Source: Geobacteraceae bacterium (lineage in GTDB: Bacteria; Desulfobacterota; Desulfuromonadia; Geobacterales; Pseudopelobacteraceae). Taken from it: DNA of 64,000 nucleotides. Position numbers and translations under genes: made by a program. Positions 7,780-17,173 of the stretch are shown here, in pieces. The stretch lies in assembly GCA_013336525.1 (NCBI GenBank), contig JAAXTM010000002.1, forward strand, positions 124,001 through 188,000, in the 5' to 3' direction. Each line of letters begins with the position of its first letter. The stretch's first letter is position 1. Under the pieces are notes generated by a model. That model did no database searches, was not told where the DNA came from, and saw only the letters and a program-made list of their open reading frames with translations.

Positions 7780-10700
7780 ATGAGCAGAAAAATGGTAACC
7801 ATTGACGGCAACACCGCCGCCGCCCACGTGGCCCACGCCACCAACGAAGTCATCGCTATCTACCCGATCACCCCGTCATCGGTCATGGGCGAGATATCCG
7901 ATGCCAAGAGTGCCGCCGGAGAGAAAAACATCTGGGGCACAATTCCGCTGGTAGCCGAACTGCAGTCCGAGGGCGGAGCCGCAGGCACAGTACACGGCGC
8001 CCTGCAATCCGGCGCATTGACGACGACCTTCACCGCCAGCCAGGGACTTCTGCTGATGATTCCCAACATGTATAAGATCGCCGGCGAGTTGACTTCCACG
8101 GTCTTTCATGTTTCCGCTCGTGCAATCTCTGCTGCCGCTCTGAACATCTTCGGCGATCATTCCGACGTCATGTCCTGCCGTTCTACCGGCTGGGCGATGA
8201 TCTGCTCCAACAACGTCCAGGAAGTCATGGACTTTGCCCTGATTTCCCAGGCAGCCACGCTGCGCAGCCGGATTCCGTTCCTGCACTTCTTCGACGGCTT
8301 CCGCACCTCGCATGAAGTCCAGAAAGTTGAAGAACTGACCTTTGACGACATGCGCGCCATGATGGATGACGAACTGATCAACGCTCACCGCCTGCGCGGT
8401 CTCTCTCCTGACCGACCCGTCATGCGCGGCACAGCGCAGAACCCTGACGTCTACTTCCAGGGTCGCGAGACTGTCAACCAGTTCTACGAGCCCTGCATCA
8501 AAATCGTCCAGGAAGAGATGGACAAATTCGGCAAGCTCACCGGTCGCAAATACAAACTGGTAGACTACGCCGGTGCGAAAGACGCCGAACGAGTTGTGGT
8601 TATCATGGGCTCCGCCGCCGACACCGTCGAGGAAACCGTTAAAACCCTCGTTAAAAAGGGTGAAAAGGTTGGCGTAGTCAAGGTCCATCTGTACCGTCCG
8701 TTCCCGCTGGACGCTTTTATCAAGGCGCTGCCTAAAACCGTCAAAAGCATCGCAGTCCTTGACCGCACTAAAGAGCCAGGCTCCTTGGGCGAGCCGCTTT
8801 ACCTTGACGTCCGCACCGCCATTGGTGAAGCCATGGCTACAGGCAAATTCAGCTTCAAAGGCTATCCAGTCATCGTCGGCGGCCGCTACGGGCTGGGTTC
8901 CAAAGAATTCACACCGGCCATGGCCAAATCGGTATTGGACAACCTGAAAAAAGCGAAACCGAAAAACCACTTCGTAGTCGGCATCAAAGAGGACGTAACC
9001 AATTGCAGCCTCGACTACACCCCGTCATTCCGCACCGCCATGGAAGGCACTTACGAAGCCATGTTTTTCGGCCTCGGCTCCGATGGAACCGTCGGCGCCA
9101 ACAAGAACACCATCAAAATCATCGGCGAAACCACCAAGAACTTTGCCCAGGCTTACTTCGTCTACGACTCCAAAAAAGCCGGCACCATAACCATCTCGCA
9201 TCTGCGCTTCGGGAAAAAGGCCATCAATGCCCCTTACCTGATCGATCATGCCGACTTTATCGCCTGTCACAACTTTTCCTTCCTGGAAAAATACGACATG
9301 GTCAGCAAAGTAAAACCGGGTGGCACCTTCCTCCTTTGTTCTCCCTTCGAGCACGGTGAAGTCTGGGACAAGATGCCCAAAGAGGTGCAGCAGCAGATCA
9401 TCGACAAAAAACTGAAATTCTATGTCATCAACGCTATTAAACTGGGCGAAGAGCTCGGCTTAGGTGCTCGCATTAATGTCATCATGCAGACAGCCTTTTT
9501 CAAAATTTCCAACATCATACCGCTCAAACTGGCCGTAGAAGAGATCAAGGACGCCATCAAGAAGAGCTACGGTAAATCTGGCGACAAGGTCGTCGCCATG
9601 AACAACGCTGCCGTGGATGAAGCTCTGAAAAATATTCACGAAGTTAAAGTGCCGGCCAAGGCGACCAGCAAGCTTAAGATGCCGCCTGCTGTTGCCAAGA
9701 CCGCACCTAAATTTGTTCAGGATGTTACCGGTCGAATCATAGCCGGCTTCGGCGACGACCTGCCGGTATCCCTCATGCCGGCGGACGGCACATTCCCGAC
9801 AGCTACTTCACAGTACGAGAAGCGCAACATTGCCGTTGATATTCCGGTCTGGGACGAAGCCGTCTGTATCCAGTGCGGCATCTGTTCCTTCGTCTGCCCA
9901 CATGCCGTCATCCGTATGAAAGCCTACGACGGAAAACTGCTGAAGGGTGCTCCAAAGACATTCAAATCAACCGAATGCAAACTTCCTGAATTCAAGGGTA
10001 TGAAATACACCCTTCAGGTAGCCCCGGAAGACTGTACCGGCTGCGGCGCCTGCGTCCACAATTGCCCGGCCAAGAGCAAGACAGACCCGAACCACAAGGC
10101 CATTAACATGAAGTTCCAGCCACCACTAAGGGCTGCCGAAGCTGCTAATTGGGATTTTTTCCTGGCGCTGCCAGACATGGACGCCACCAAGCTCAAACTT
10201 GACACCCTGCGCGGCAGCCAACTGGTCCGCCCAACCTTCGAATTTTCCGGTGCCTGCGCCGGCTGCGGCGAAACCCCATATCTGAAACTGCTCTCCCAGC
10301 TGTTCGGAGACCGTGCCATGATCGCAAACGCCACCGGCTGTACCTCCATTTATGGTGGCAACCTGCCAACAACACCGTGGGCCAAACGCGCCGACGGCCG
10401 CGGACCTGCCTGGTCCAACTCACTGTTTGAGGACAATGCAGAATTCGGTTTCGGCATGCGCCTGGCAGTGGATAAATTTGCAGAATCGGCCCGCGAGTTA
10501 TTGGCTGAAGTCATCAGCTGCAAATGTAAAACCTGCAAGCCGGCAATTCCGGTTATGAAAGAAATCCTGACCGCAGACCAGTCAGATCAGGCCGGTATTG
10601 AAAAACAGCGTGAACGAGTTGAAAAACTGAAAAAAGCCCTCACCGGATGCAAGGAACGGGCTGCGGTTCAACTGCTGCCGCTGGCCGATTACCTGGTCAA

Positions 10701-11355
10701 AAAATCGATCTGGTGCGTTGGTGGCGACGGTTGGGCTTATGACATCGGCTACGGCGGCCTTGATCACGTTATCGCCTCCGGCAAGAATGTTAACCTGCTG
10801 GTACTGGACACCGAGGTTTATTCCAACACCGGTGGACAGGCATCCAAAGCCACCCCGACCGGCGCTGTAGCTCAGTTCGCCGCAGGTGGAAAGGCTATGG
10901 CCAAGAAGGATCTGGGCATGATGGCCATGGCATACGGTAACGTCTATGTAGCCAATGTTGCACTGTCAAACCCGGCCCAGGTTGTCAAAGCCTTCATCGA
11001 AGCCGAAGCCTATGACGGTCCATCAATTATTGTGGCCTACTCGCACTGCATCGCCCACGGAATTGATATGACAAAGGGTGTAGACGAGAACAAAAAAGCG
11101 GTATCCTCCGGTTACTGGCCACTATACCGCTATAATCCGGCACTGGTAGCCGAAGGCAAGAACCCGCTGCAATTGGACAGCAAGTCCCCGACCACCTCAT
11201 TTGAGGATTATGCCTATGGCGAGAACCGCTACAAGGTACTGCAGAAAGCCAATCCTGAGGCAGCGGCCATTCTGATGAAGAAAGCAACCGCCTGGACCGC
11301 AAGCCGTTTCGAGTACTACGAGAAACTGGCGGCCCTGACTTTTGAGAAAAAGTAG
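7780..11355 (+). CDS. nifJ: Pyruvate:ferredoxin (flavodoxin) oxidoreductase, single-chain
   Basis: Converts pyruvate and CoA to acetyl-CoA and CO2 with reduction of ferredoxin; in acetate-using anaerobes it often runs towards pyruvate synthesis. At 1191 residues it is the fused homodimeric type. The N-terminal domain has AIYPITPSS near residue 28. The ferredoxin domain carries two 4Fe-4S motifs, CIQCGICSFVCP (near residue 692) and CTGCGACVHNCP (near residue 751). The thiamine-binding domain has CAGCGETPYLKLL, NATGCTSIYGGN and GGDGWAYDIG. The start has GGAGG. It is a monocistronic gene closed by the terminator at 11385. Confidence 0.95.
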   Translation: MSRKMVTIDGNTAAAHVAHATNEVIAIYPITPSSVMGEISDAKSAAGEKNIWGTIPLVAELQSEGGAAGTVHGALQSGALTTTFTASQGLLLMIPNMYKIAGELTSTVFHVSARAISAAALNIFGDHSDVMSCRSTGWAMICSNNVQEVMDFALISQAATLRSRIPFLHFFDGFRTSHEVQKVEELTFDDMRAMMDDELINAHRLRGLSPDRPVMRGTAQNPDVYFQGRETVNQFYEPCIKIVQEEMDKFGKLTGRKYKLVDYAGAKDAERVVVIMGSAADTVEETVKTLVKKGEKVGVVKVHLYRPFPLDAFIKALPKTVKSIAVLDRTKEPGSLGEPLYLDVRTAIGEAMATGKFSFKGYPVIVGGRYGLGSKEFTPAMAKSVLDNLKKAKPKNHFVVGIKEDVTNCSLDYTPSFRTAMEGTYEAMFFGLGSDGTVGANKNTIKIIGETTKNFAQAYFVYDSKKAGTITISHLRFGKKAINAPYLIDHADFIACHNFSFLEKYDMVSKVKPGGTFLLCSPFEHGEVWDKMPKEVQQQIIDKKLKFYVINAIKLGEELGLGARINVIMQTAFFKISNIIPLKLAVEEIKDAIKKSYGKSGDKVVAMNNAAVDEALKNIHEVKVPAKATSKLKMPPAVAKTAPKFVQDVTGRIIAGFGDDLPVSLMPADGTFPTATSQYEKRNIAVDIPVWDEAVCIQCGICSFVCPHAVIRMKAYDGKLLKGAPKTFKSTECKLPEFKGMKYTLQVAPEDCTGCGACVHNCPAKSKTDPNHKAINMKFQPPLRAAEAANWDFFLALPDMDATKLKLDTLRGSQLVRPTFEFSGACAGCGETPYLKLLSQLFGDRAMIANATGCTSIYGGNLPTTPWAKRADGRGPAWSNSLFEDNAEFGFGMRLAVDKFAESARELLAEVISCKCKTCKPAIPVMKEILTADQSDQAGIEKQRERVEKLKKALTGCKERAAVQLLPLADYLVKKSIWCVGGDGWAYDIGYGGLDHVIASGKNVNLLVLDTEVYSNTGGQASKATPTGAVAQFAAGGKAMAKKDLGMMAMAYGNVYVANVALSNPAQVVKAFIEAEAYDGPSIIVAYSHCIAHGIDMTKGVDENKKAVSSGYWPLYRYNPALVAEGKNPLQLDSKSPTTSFEDYAYGENRYKVLQKANPEAAAILMKKATAWTASRFEYYEKLAALTFEKK

Positions 11356-11384
11356 TTTCCTTTTGTAAGTAATGCTACAATCCG

Positions 11385-11412
11385 GCCCCGCAGAGAAATC
11401 TGCGGGGCTTTT
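11385..11412 (+). terminator. Rho-independent terminator after nifJ
   Basis: GCCCCGCAGA (11385-11394) pairs with TCTGCGGGGC (11399-11408) around a GAAA loop, followed by TTTT. It is a perfect 10-base stem. Confidence 0.92.
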
Positions 11413-11435
11413 AAATTTATCAACCGGAGAGATAT

Positions 11436-11702
11436 ATGCTGAATGACAACAATGATCTTGGAGCGGCACTGTTCAAAACCTGGACCGAAGAACAACGTAG
11501 TGCCGAAATTGAAAAGCTGGTTCAGGGATTCCGCAACGGCGTGCCGGTCGGGATTCTCTGCAAGATGGCGGAAACAATTGCCGGAAGTAAAAAGAAAGCA
11601 AAAAAATACCTTGCACAGTTTATGACTGAAGATGAGCGTAAGGCGATAATTGCCGCTGAAACCGGAGCAATGGGACCAATCGTAAAGTCACTTCTTTCTT
11701 AG
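11436..11702 (+). CDS. Small conserved-looking hypothetical protein
   Basis: An 88-residue acidic/basic helical protein with no signal peptide or membrane segment. It starts with GGAGAG six bases upstream of the ATG. Notable pieces are GVPVGILCKMAETIAGSKKKAKKYL in the middle (a Cys, then a Lys-rich stretch) and the closing TGAMGPIVKSLLS. Two long amphipathic helices seem likely. I do not recognise the family. It begins 27 bases after the nifJ terminator and ends 16 bases before the epimerase-like gene, so the two are probably cotranscribed. Confidence 0.7.
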   Translation: MLNDNNDLGAALFKTWTEEQRSAEIEKLVQGFRNGVPVGILCKMAETIAGSKKKAKKYLAQFMTEDERKAIIAAETGAMGPIVKSLLS

Positions 11703-11718
11703 GATTGTGGAGAATAAC

Positions 11719-12603
11719 ATGCAGAAGGTTTTTATTGCAGGATGTGGTTACATCGGCGAACGGATAGCGCGGTCATATATTGAATCCGGGGGTGAAGTTA
11801 CCTGCCTGGTCAGATCCCCAGAACTTGCCTCACGGCTCGAGTCTGACGGTTTTACGACTGTAGTATCCTCGCTGGGTGACCTGACAACCATCCCGGCGTT
11901 AAGCCTGGCTGACAAGGTCCTTTTCTACCTCGTCCCGCCTCCGGGCGGCGGCATTTCAGACAGCCGCGCCAGAAATTTTATCGCACAAATCACTGAAACG
12001 GAAAAACCTGCTAGAATTATCTACATGAGTGCTACTTCGGTTTACAGCGGGGCCGACGGCGGCAGGGTAACGGAAGAATCCCCGGCAAACCCTGATTCGG
12101 CGATGGGCAAGCGCCGTCTTGATGCCGAAGCGGCTTTTCTGGATTATGGTGTAACGCAGAATGTCCCGATCATAATCCTGAGGGTTAGCGGCATATACGG
12201 GCCAGGCCGTCTGCCGCTGATGCAGATCAGCCAGGGCCAGCCACTTTTAAATGAGCATGAGTCCGGCCCCAGTAACCGAATCCATGCTGATGATCTGGCA
12301 GCAGTCTGCCTCGCAGCAGCAAAAAATGGAGTGGACGGCGATATATTTAATGTCAGCGATGGTCATCCTTCAAGTATGACATCATATTTCAATGCCTGCG
12401 CCGATACCCTAGGCTTGCCACGCCAGCCTCAGGTGTCGCTGGACGAGGCTCGTCAGGTCATGTCACCACTTATGCTTTCCTATGTTAGCCAGACACGGGT
12501 TGTGGATAACAGCAAGATGCTGGAGCGCCTAAAGGTAAGACTTCGCTATGAAACCCTGGCGGAAGGGCTTGCGGCGTCAGTCCCAACTGCAAAGTTCACC
12601 TAG
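11719..12603 (+). CDS. NAD(P)-dependent epimerase/dehydratase-like protein
   Basis: Extended short-chain dehydrogenase fold, 294 residues, similar in outline to YeeZ-type proteins. The Rossmann motif GCGYIGERIA lies near residue 8, an MSATSVYSG strand (active-site Ser/Thr position) near residue 104, and ILRVSGIYGPGR near residue 155. Catalytic YxxxK is not clearly kept: at that place the protein has AMGKRRLDAE. It may therefore be a non-canonical or binding-only member. The ATG at 11719 uses GTGGAG as ribosome binding site; the in-frame GTG at 11707 is part of that site. A terminator follows at 12697. Confidence 0.75.
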   Translation: MQKVFIAGCGYIGERIARSYIESGGEVTCLVRSPELASRLESDGFTTVVSSLGDLTTIPALSLADKVLFYLVPPPGGGISDSRARNFIAQITETEKPARIIYMSATSVYSGADGGRVTEESPANPDSAMGKRRLDAEAAFLDYGVTQNVPIIILRVSGIYGPGRLPLMQISQGQPLLNEHESGPSNRIHADDLAAVCLAAAKNGVDGDIFNVSDGHPSSMTSYFNACADTLGLPRQPQVSLDEARQVMSPLMLSYVSQTRVVDNSKMLERLKVRLRYETLAEGLAASVPTAKFT

Positions 12604-12696
12604 TAAAGCAGTAGAGTATTACTTGCCAAAACATTCTGAAAAGTATATATTTCAATCAGAGATAATATTGCGGGGATTCCAACGAATCCTCATTTG

Positions 12697-12736
12697 CCCT
12701 GGCAACTTCCCCTCCTAGTTGCCGGGGTGTTTTTTT
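12697..12736 (+). terminator. Rho-independent terminator before folK
   Basis: CCCTGGCAACT (12697-12707) pairs with AGTTGCCGGGG (12717-12727), with a G-T pair in the stem, followed by TGTTTTTTT. It ends the transcript of the epimerase-like gene. The folK frame is open through it, which argues against the most upstream folK start. Confidence 0.88.
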
Positions 12737-12793
12737 AAAGACAGCAGAGGGGTTACGGTTGACGCACCGTATCCATTATGTTTTAATCACGCC

Positions 12794-13282
12794 GTGGAAA
12801 TTGAAGCCTACATAGCACTTGGTTCCAATCTTGGCGATCGAGAACTCAATCTGCTGCGCGCAGTTGCCGAGATCGGCAAGCTGCCGGACAGTAAAGTGAC
12901 CGCTCTATCGTCGTTTTACGAAACATCTCCGGTTGGCAATGTGGATCAGGATACTTTCTACAACGCAGTGCTCAGACTTTTAACAAAGCTTGACGCTCGT
13001 ACTTTGCTGACTCACCTGTTGCGGATAGAAGATATTGTCTTCAAACGGGCTCGGACTATTCATCAAGGACCACGTAGAATGGATCTTGACCTTCTGCTCT
13101 ACGGTGACAGAACTATTGATGAGAAAGACCTTATTGTTCCTCATCCGCGCCTGGCAGAGCGCCGTTTTGTCCTGCAGCCGCTCTGTGAAATTGCACCTGA
13201 TATGGTTCACCCATCGTCCGGAAAGACGATACATGAACTCCTTGCCTCGCTGAAATCCGACGAGACTGTTATAAAATTATAA
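12794..13282 (+). CDS. folK: 2-amino-4-hydroxy-6-hydroxymethyldihydropteridine pyrophosphokinase
   Basis: Folate biosynthesis enzyme that transfers pyrophosphate from ATP to 6-hydroxymethyl-dihydropterin. From the GTG at 12794 it has 162 residues, matching HPPK lengths, and begins right before the conserved AYIALGSNLGDRE. The signature GPRRMDLDLLLYG (with the Asp pair that binds Mg) lies near residue 95, followed by VPHPRLAERRFVL. No good ribosome binding site is seen before the GTG. A TTG at 12719 would overlap the terminator and is unlikely. The YHS protein gene follows after 8 bases. Confidence 0.92.
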   Translation: MEIEAYIALGSNLGDRELNLLRAVAEIGKLPDSKVTALSSFYETSPVGNVDQDTFYNAVLRLLTKLDARTLLTHLLRIEDIVFKRARTIHQGPRRMDLDLLLYGDRTIDEKDLIVPHPRLAERRFVLQPLCEIAPDMVHPSSGKTIHELLASLKSDETVIKL

Positions 13283-13290
13283 GCGGAGGA

Positions 13291-13560
13291 ATGAGTTTGA
13301 TCAGATTTTTGGTTATGGGCCTGCTGCTGTACATCGGCTACCGTATTGTTGTCTCTCTGCTTTCCGCAAAAAAACCTCCGGCAAAACAGGATGCACGGGT
13401 AAGCCCGACTACAGAGACGCACCGCGACCCGGTCTGCGGGGTCTATGTATCAGAGGAAGACGCCGTTATCGGAAAGCTGGAAGGAGAACGTCACTATTTT
13501 TGTTCCATGAATTGCCTCGAAAAGTTTCGCGAACAGCTTGATCATACTACACCGTCATAA
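13291..13560 (+). CDS. Membrane-anchored YHS/TRASH-like metal-binding protein
   Basis: An 89-residue protein with one N-terminal membrane helix (residues about 4-24), a short Lys/Pro linker and a C-terminal YHS-type domain: DPVCGVYVSEEDAV near residue 46 and HYFCSMNCLEKF near residue 68. Cys-x-Gly with a later Cys-x3-Cys is the metal-binding pattern of TRASH/YHS proteins. The annotated ATG at 13291 lies directly against GCGGAGG; a TTG two codons later (13297) has better spacing and may be the true start. It lies between folK and transaldolase and is probably cotranscribed with folK. Confidence 0.75.
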   Translation: MSLIRFLVMGLLLYIGYRIVVSLLSAKKPPAKQDARVSPTTETHRDPVCGVYVSEEDAVIGKLEGERHYFCSMNCLEKFREQLDHTTPS

Positions 13561-13583
13561 CTAACTAAGAACAGGAGAAAACT

Positions 13584-14228
13584 ATGAAATTTTTTATCGA
13601 TACCGCAGATGTAAAGGAAATCCGGGAAGCACACGCACTCGGGCTGGTAGACGGCGTGACCACCAACCCGTCGCTGATTGCCAAGTCAGGGCGCAAATTC
13701 AAGGATGTCATCAAGGAAATTGTTTCCATCGTTGACGGCCCGATTTCTGCAGAAGTAATCTCACTGGATGCTCCCGGCATGATCAAAGAAGGTAAAGAGC
13801 TTGCTAAAATCCACAAGAACATAGTTGTCAAGCTTCCGATGACACCGGAAGGTCTCAAAGCCTGCAAAGCTCTTACTGACAAAGGGATCAAAACCAATGT
13901 CACCCTGATTTTTACTTCCATGCAGGCACTATTGGCTGCCAAAGCCGGCGCCACATACGTTTCCCCATTTGTTGGCCGCCTGGACGATATTTCACAGGAT
14001 GGCATGGGGATTATCGAAGAGATACGTACAATTTTTGACAACTATGGCTACATGGCCGAGATTATCGTCGCCAGTGTACGCAACCCTATTCATGTACTCA
14101 ATTCGGCACTGATCGGCGCCGATGTTGCAACCATCCCCTATTCGGTAATGATTCAGCTGGCCAAACACCCGCTTACCGACGCCGGTATCGAGAAGTTCCT
14201 TAAGGATTGGGAGAGCGTACCGAAATAA
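13584..14228 (+). CDS. tal: Transaldolase (small TalC/FSA type)
   Basis: Pentose phosphate enzyme that moves a dihydroxyacetone unit between sugar phosphates through a Schiff base. At 214 residues it belongs to the short TalC/FSA-like subfamily. It begins [13 protein letters not shown] and has the family sites GVTTNPSL near residue 28, VVKLPMT (Schiff-base Lys) near residue 83, NVTLIFT near residue 108 and VGRLDD near residue 132. The start has AGGAGA. It ends one base before the glgA ATG, so the two are translationally linked. Confidence 0.92.
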   Translation: MKFFIDTADVKEIREAHALGLVDGVTTNPSLIAKSGRKFKDVIKEIVSIVDGPISAEVISLDAPGMIKEGKELAKIHKNIVVKLPMTPEGLKACKALTDKGIKTNVTLIFTSMQALLAAKAGATYVSPFVGRLDDISQDGMGIIEEIRTIFDNYGYMAEIIVASVRNPIHVLNSALIGADVATIPYSVMIQLAKHPLTDAGIEKFLKDWESVPK

Positions 14229-14229
14229 C

Positions 14230-15762
14230 ATGTCAGCATCTCAAACCAGGAAACCTTCCAAGCCTATTTCCATACTTTTCTCCGCCTCCGAGACCGCCCC
14301 CTTCGCCAAGGAGGGGGGACTCGGCGACGTTGTTGGCGCATTACCCAAATATCTGGCCCGCATGGGACATGATGTTCGCGTTGTGCTGCCGCGCTACTAC
14401 AGTGTTGAGCCGGAAAAGTACGGATTGAAGCTGCTGCCTGGAACGCTGGTTGTACCGATGGGTATCATTGGGCACCAGTACTGCGGCGTATGGGAGGGTC
14501 GTCTTCCGGGAAGTGACGTACCGGTCTATTTCCTCGAGCACGAAGCATATTATGGCCGCTCCGGTCTTTATCAGCAGGACGGTGAGGGCTACCTCGACAA
14601 CGACAACCGTTTTGTATTCCTTTCCAAAGCCTCGCTTGAACTCTGTAAAATGCTCGATTGGTCACCGGACGTTATTCATGCCCATGACTGGCATACCGGA
14701 GTCATTCCGGTGCTGCTCAACACCTCATACCTGCACGATCGTTGTGTAGGCAATGCCGCTTCCCTGTTGACGATCCACAACATGCAGCATCAAGGGAATT
14801 TTTATCCCGGCCTTATGGACGTGCTCGGCATCGGCTGGAAGCACTTCACCTACCTTGAGCTGGAAATGGACGATCAGGTCAACCTGCTGAAAGGCGGCAT
14901 TTACCACGCTACCCTGATCAATACAGTCAGTGAGGAGTATTCCAGAGAGATTCAGACCGCCGCTTTTGGCTGGGGGCTTGAAGGGACAATAAGGGACCGG
15001 GCTGCCGATCTGAACGGCATCCTTAATGGTGTTGATTATGAGGAGTGGGATCCGGCTACGGATCCTTTTATTGCCGCCAACTATACGACCCGTACCGTAA
15101 AAAAGGGGAAAGCGGCCTGCAAACGTGATCTGCAGGCGGCTATGGGACTTCCGGAGCGGGACGATGTGCCGCTGTTCGGCGTAGTTTCGCGGATGGTCAA
15201 ACAGAAGGGGACCGACCTTCTGGCCGAGGCAATCCACCGCATCATGGAGATGGATTGTCAATTCGTGGTGGTCGGCAATGGTGAACCGTGGGCTCATTTC
15301 TATTTCGGCGACATTGCTGCTCTTTATCCTGAAAAGTTTGCCTGTTATATCGGTTACAATGAAGCACTTGCACATAAGGTTGAAGCGGGCGCAGACTTTT
15401 TCGTGATGCCGTCCGCCTTTGAACCGTGCGGGCTGAATCAGATGTATTCTCTTGCCTATGGCACCCCACCGATTGTCCGCGCAACAGGCGGCCTTGATGA
15501 CAGCGTTGAAAACTTCAACGAAGCGGTCATGACCGGCGATGGCTTTAAATTCTGGAATCACAGTGCAACGGCTCTTTTTGACACCGTTGGCTGGGCAGCC
15601 TGGACTTTTTTCAACAATCCCAAGGGGCTTGCCGCACTCCGTAAAAACGGCATGAAGAAACGCTTTACCTGGGAAGCGGCAGCCCATAAATACGACGAAC
15701 TCTACCGCCTCGCTATTCTGCGTCGTCGTGGCGGGGAGTACTACCGCAACCGTTTCGAATAA
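14230..15762 (+). CDS. glgA: Glycogen synthase (ADP/UDP-glucose)
   Basis: GT5 glycosyltransferase that extends alpha-1,4-glucan from a nucleotide glucose. It has 510 residues. The N-terminal KEGGLGDVVGALP (Lys-x-Gly-Gly sugar-nucleotide site, near residue 27) and the HAHDWHTG segment (near residue 150) are conserved. The C-terminal half has GVVSRMVKQKG and the acceptor motif PSAFEPCGLNQMYSLAYGTPPIV, which includes the catalytic Glu. It starts one base after transaldolase and ends 4 bases before ubiD, so it is inside an operon. glgP is at 44154, in a separate locus. Confidence 0.94.
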   Translation: MSASQTRKPSKPISILFSASETAPFAKEGGLGDVVGALPKYLARMGHDVRVVLPRYYSVEPEKYGLKLLPGTLVVPMGIIGHQYCGVWEGRLPGSDVPVYFLEHEAYYGRSGLYQQDGEGYLDNDNRFVFLSKASLELCKMLDWSPDVIHAHDWHTGVIPVLLNTSYLHDRCVGNAASLLTIHNMQHQGNFYPGLMDVLGIGWKHFTYLELEMDDQVNLLKGGIYHATLINTVSEEYSREIQTAAFGWGLEGTIRDRAADLNGILNGVDYEEWDPATDPFIAANYTTRTVKKGKAACKRDLQAAMGLPERDDVPLFGVVSRMVKQKGTDLLAEAIHRIMEMDCQFVVVGNGEPWAHFYFGDIAALYPEKFACYIGYNEALAHKVEAGADFFVMPSAFEPCGLNQMYSLAYGTPPIVRATGGLDDSVENFNEAVMTGDGFKFWNHSATALFDTVGWAAWTFFNNPKGLAALRKNGMKKRFTWEAAAHKYDELYRLAILRRRGGEYYRNRFE

Positions 15763-15766
15763 ATTA

Positions 15767-17173
15767 ATGACTTCGTCCTCTACCGATCTCCGCCAGTTCA
15801 TTTCTCTGCTTGAAGCCAATGGTGAGCTTTCACGCATATCCGCAGCTGTCGATCCGATTCTGGAAATGGCCGCGGTCACCGACCGTGTCTGCAAGCAACC
15901 GAATGGCGGTACGGCACTCCTCTTCGCACAGACCACAGGCAGCTGTTTCCAGGTTGCCACCAATCTGTTCGGTTCACAAAAACGGGTCTGCAGGGCGCTC
16001 GGCATCACTAACCTCCGTGAGTTGACTGTTCGCCTACGAGCTCTGCTCGACCAGATACCTGAGCTTGATATCCAGTTATTGGACCATCAGCTTTCAGCTC
16101 TGCCACAATTCCGCCGTTTTACCCCCCATGCCGCGACAGAACCGGACCCGGCTCTGACCCTGATGAATCCTCCTGATCTAACCCGGTTTCCGTTTCTGCA
16201 GAACTGGCCTGATGATGGCAAGGCCGACCTCCACCCGCGCTATATCACGCTGCCTCAGGTTTTTACGATCGATCCCAATGGCGACAGGCAAAACTGCGGG
16301 ATGTACCGGGTCCAACTGCGCGGTGAACGTGAGGTTGCCATCCAGTGGAAAGCCGGCAGCGGTGCGGCCAGACACGCAGAAATGTATCGACAAATTGGAA
16401 AGCCGATGCCGGTGGCGATTGTTCTGGGTGGCGATCCTGCTGTGCTTTTCAGCGCCATGTTCCCACTCCCCGGAGATCTCGATGAAATGACTTTTGCCGG
16501 TTTTTTGCGCGGAGACCGACTCGCCACTGTCCCTTGCCAGAAAGTCCCGTTGCACGTTCCGGCAGGGGCAGAGGTCGTCATTGAAGGGTATGTCGAACCT
16601 GGCGACACCGTCACAGAGGGCCCGTTCGGCAATCACACCGGTTTCTATTCTCCCGCCGCCCCGGCGGCCTTGATGAGGATTACGACCATCAGCCACCGCC
16701 GGAATGCCGTCATCCCTGCAACTGTTGTCGGACCGCCACCGATGGAGGACTGTTGGATGGCCCAGGCGTGGGAACGACTGCTGCTGGCGTTTCTCCAGAG
16801 AATAGAACCGTCAATCAAAGATATCCACTTCCCGTTCGAATGGATTTTTCACCAAAGCGCCATCATTTCCCTTGAAAGCCCTCAGCCCGGCATGGTACGG
16901 AACATCTCCAGTCAGCTCTGGACCCTGCCATGGTTCAGGTCGTCACGTGTTATGCTGTTCGTGACTGCAGACGCTGAACCGGTCATGCTTCCCCAGGCAG
17001 CCTGGAGAGCCATAAATCTGACCGATTTCAGCGACGACACATACCATGATATAAGCGCTGGCCGAATTGCTATTGATGCAACCGGATGCCGGTTGTCCCG
17101 CGCTGAAGTAAAAGCTTCTGCCGCATCCGCCGAACTCGTTTCAAGTCGCTGGAAGGAGTATAATTTACCGTGA
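15767..17173 (+). CDS. ubiD: UbiD family decarboxylase, probably menaquinone pathway (MqnL-like)
   Basis: Prenylated-FMN dependent decarboxylase of 468 residues. It has the family body LRQFISLLEANGEL at the start, a central GMYRVQLRGEREVAIQWK segment near residue 175, and the EGPFGNHTGFYSP motif near residue 283 with the active-site Glu. UbiA and UbiX homologues follow with a 4-base overlap and a 3-base gap. In organisms using futalosine this trio is expected to finish menaquinone: prenylation of dihydroxynaphthoate followed by decarboxylation. MqnB at 29268 supports that reading here. It could in principle act on another aromatic acid. Confidence 0.85.
   Translation: MTSSSTDLRQFISLLEANGELSRISAAVDPILEMAAVTDRVCKQPNGGTALLFAQTTGSCFQVATNLFGSQKRVCRALGITNLRELTVRLRALLDQIPELDIQLLDHQLSALPQFRRFTPHAATEPDPALTLMNPPDLTRFPFLQNWPDDGKADLHPRYITLPQVFTIDPNGDRQNCGMYRVQLRGEREVAIQWKAGSGAARHAEMYRQIGKPMPVAIVLGGDPAVLFSAMFPLPGDLDEMTFAGFLRGDRLATVPCQKVPLHVPAGAEVVIEGYVEPGDTVTEGPFGNHTGFYSPAAPAALMRITTISHRRNAVIPATVVGPPPMEDCWMAQAWERLLLAFLQRIEPSIKDIHFPFEWIFHQSAIISLESPQPGMVRNISSQLWTLPWFRSSRVMLFVTADAEPVMLPQAAWRAINLTDFSDDTYHDISAGRIAIDATGCRLSRAEVKASAASAELVSSRWKEYNLP

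Noticed and set aside
7876-8970. Long minus-strand frame of 364 codons inside the pyruvate oxidoreductase gene
   Set aside because: It is an antisense shadow of strongly biased codons in a conserved enzyme; no start signal.
14725-16008. 427-codon minus-strand frame across glgA and ubiD
   Set aside because: Crosses the boundary of two well supported genes on the other strand and has no family resemblance.
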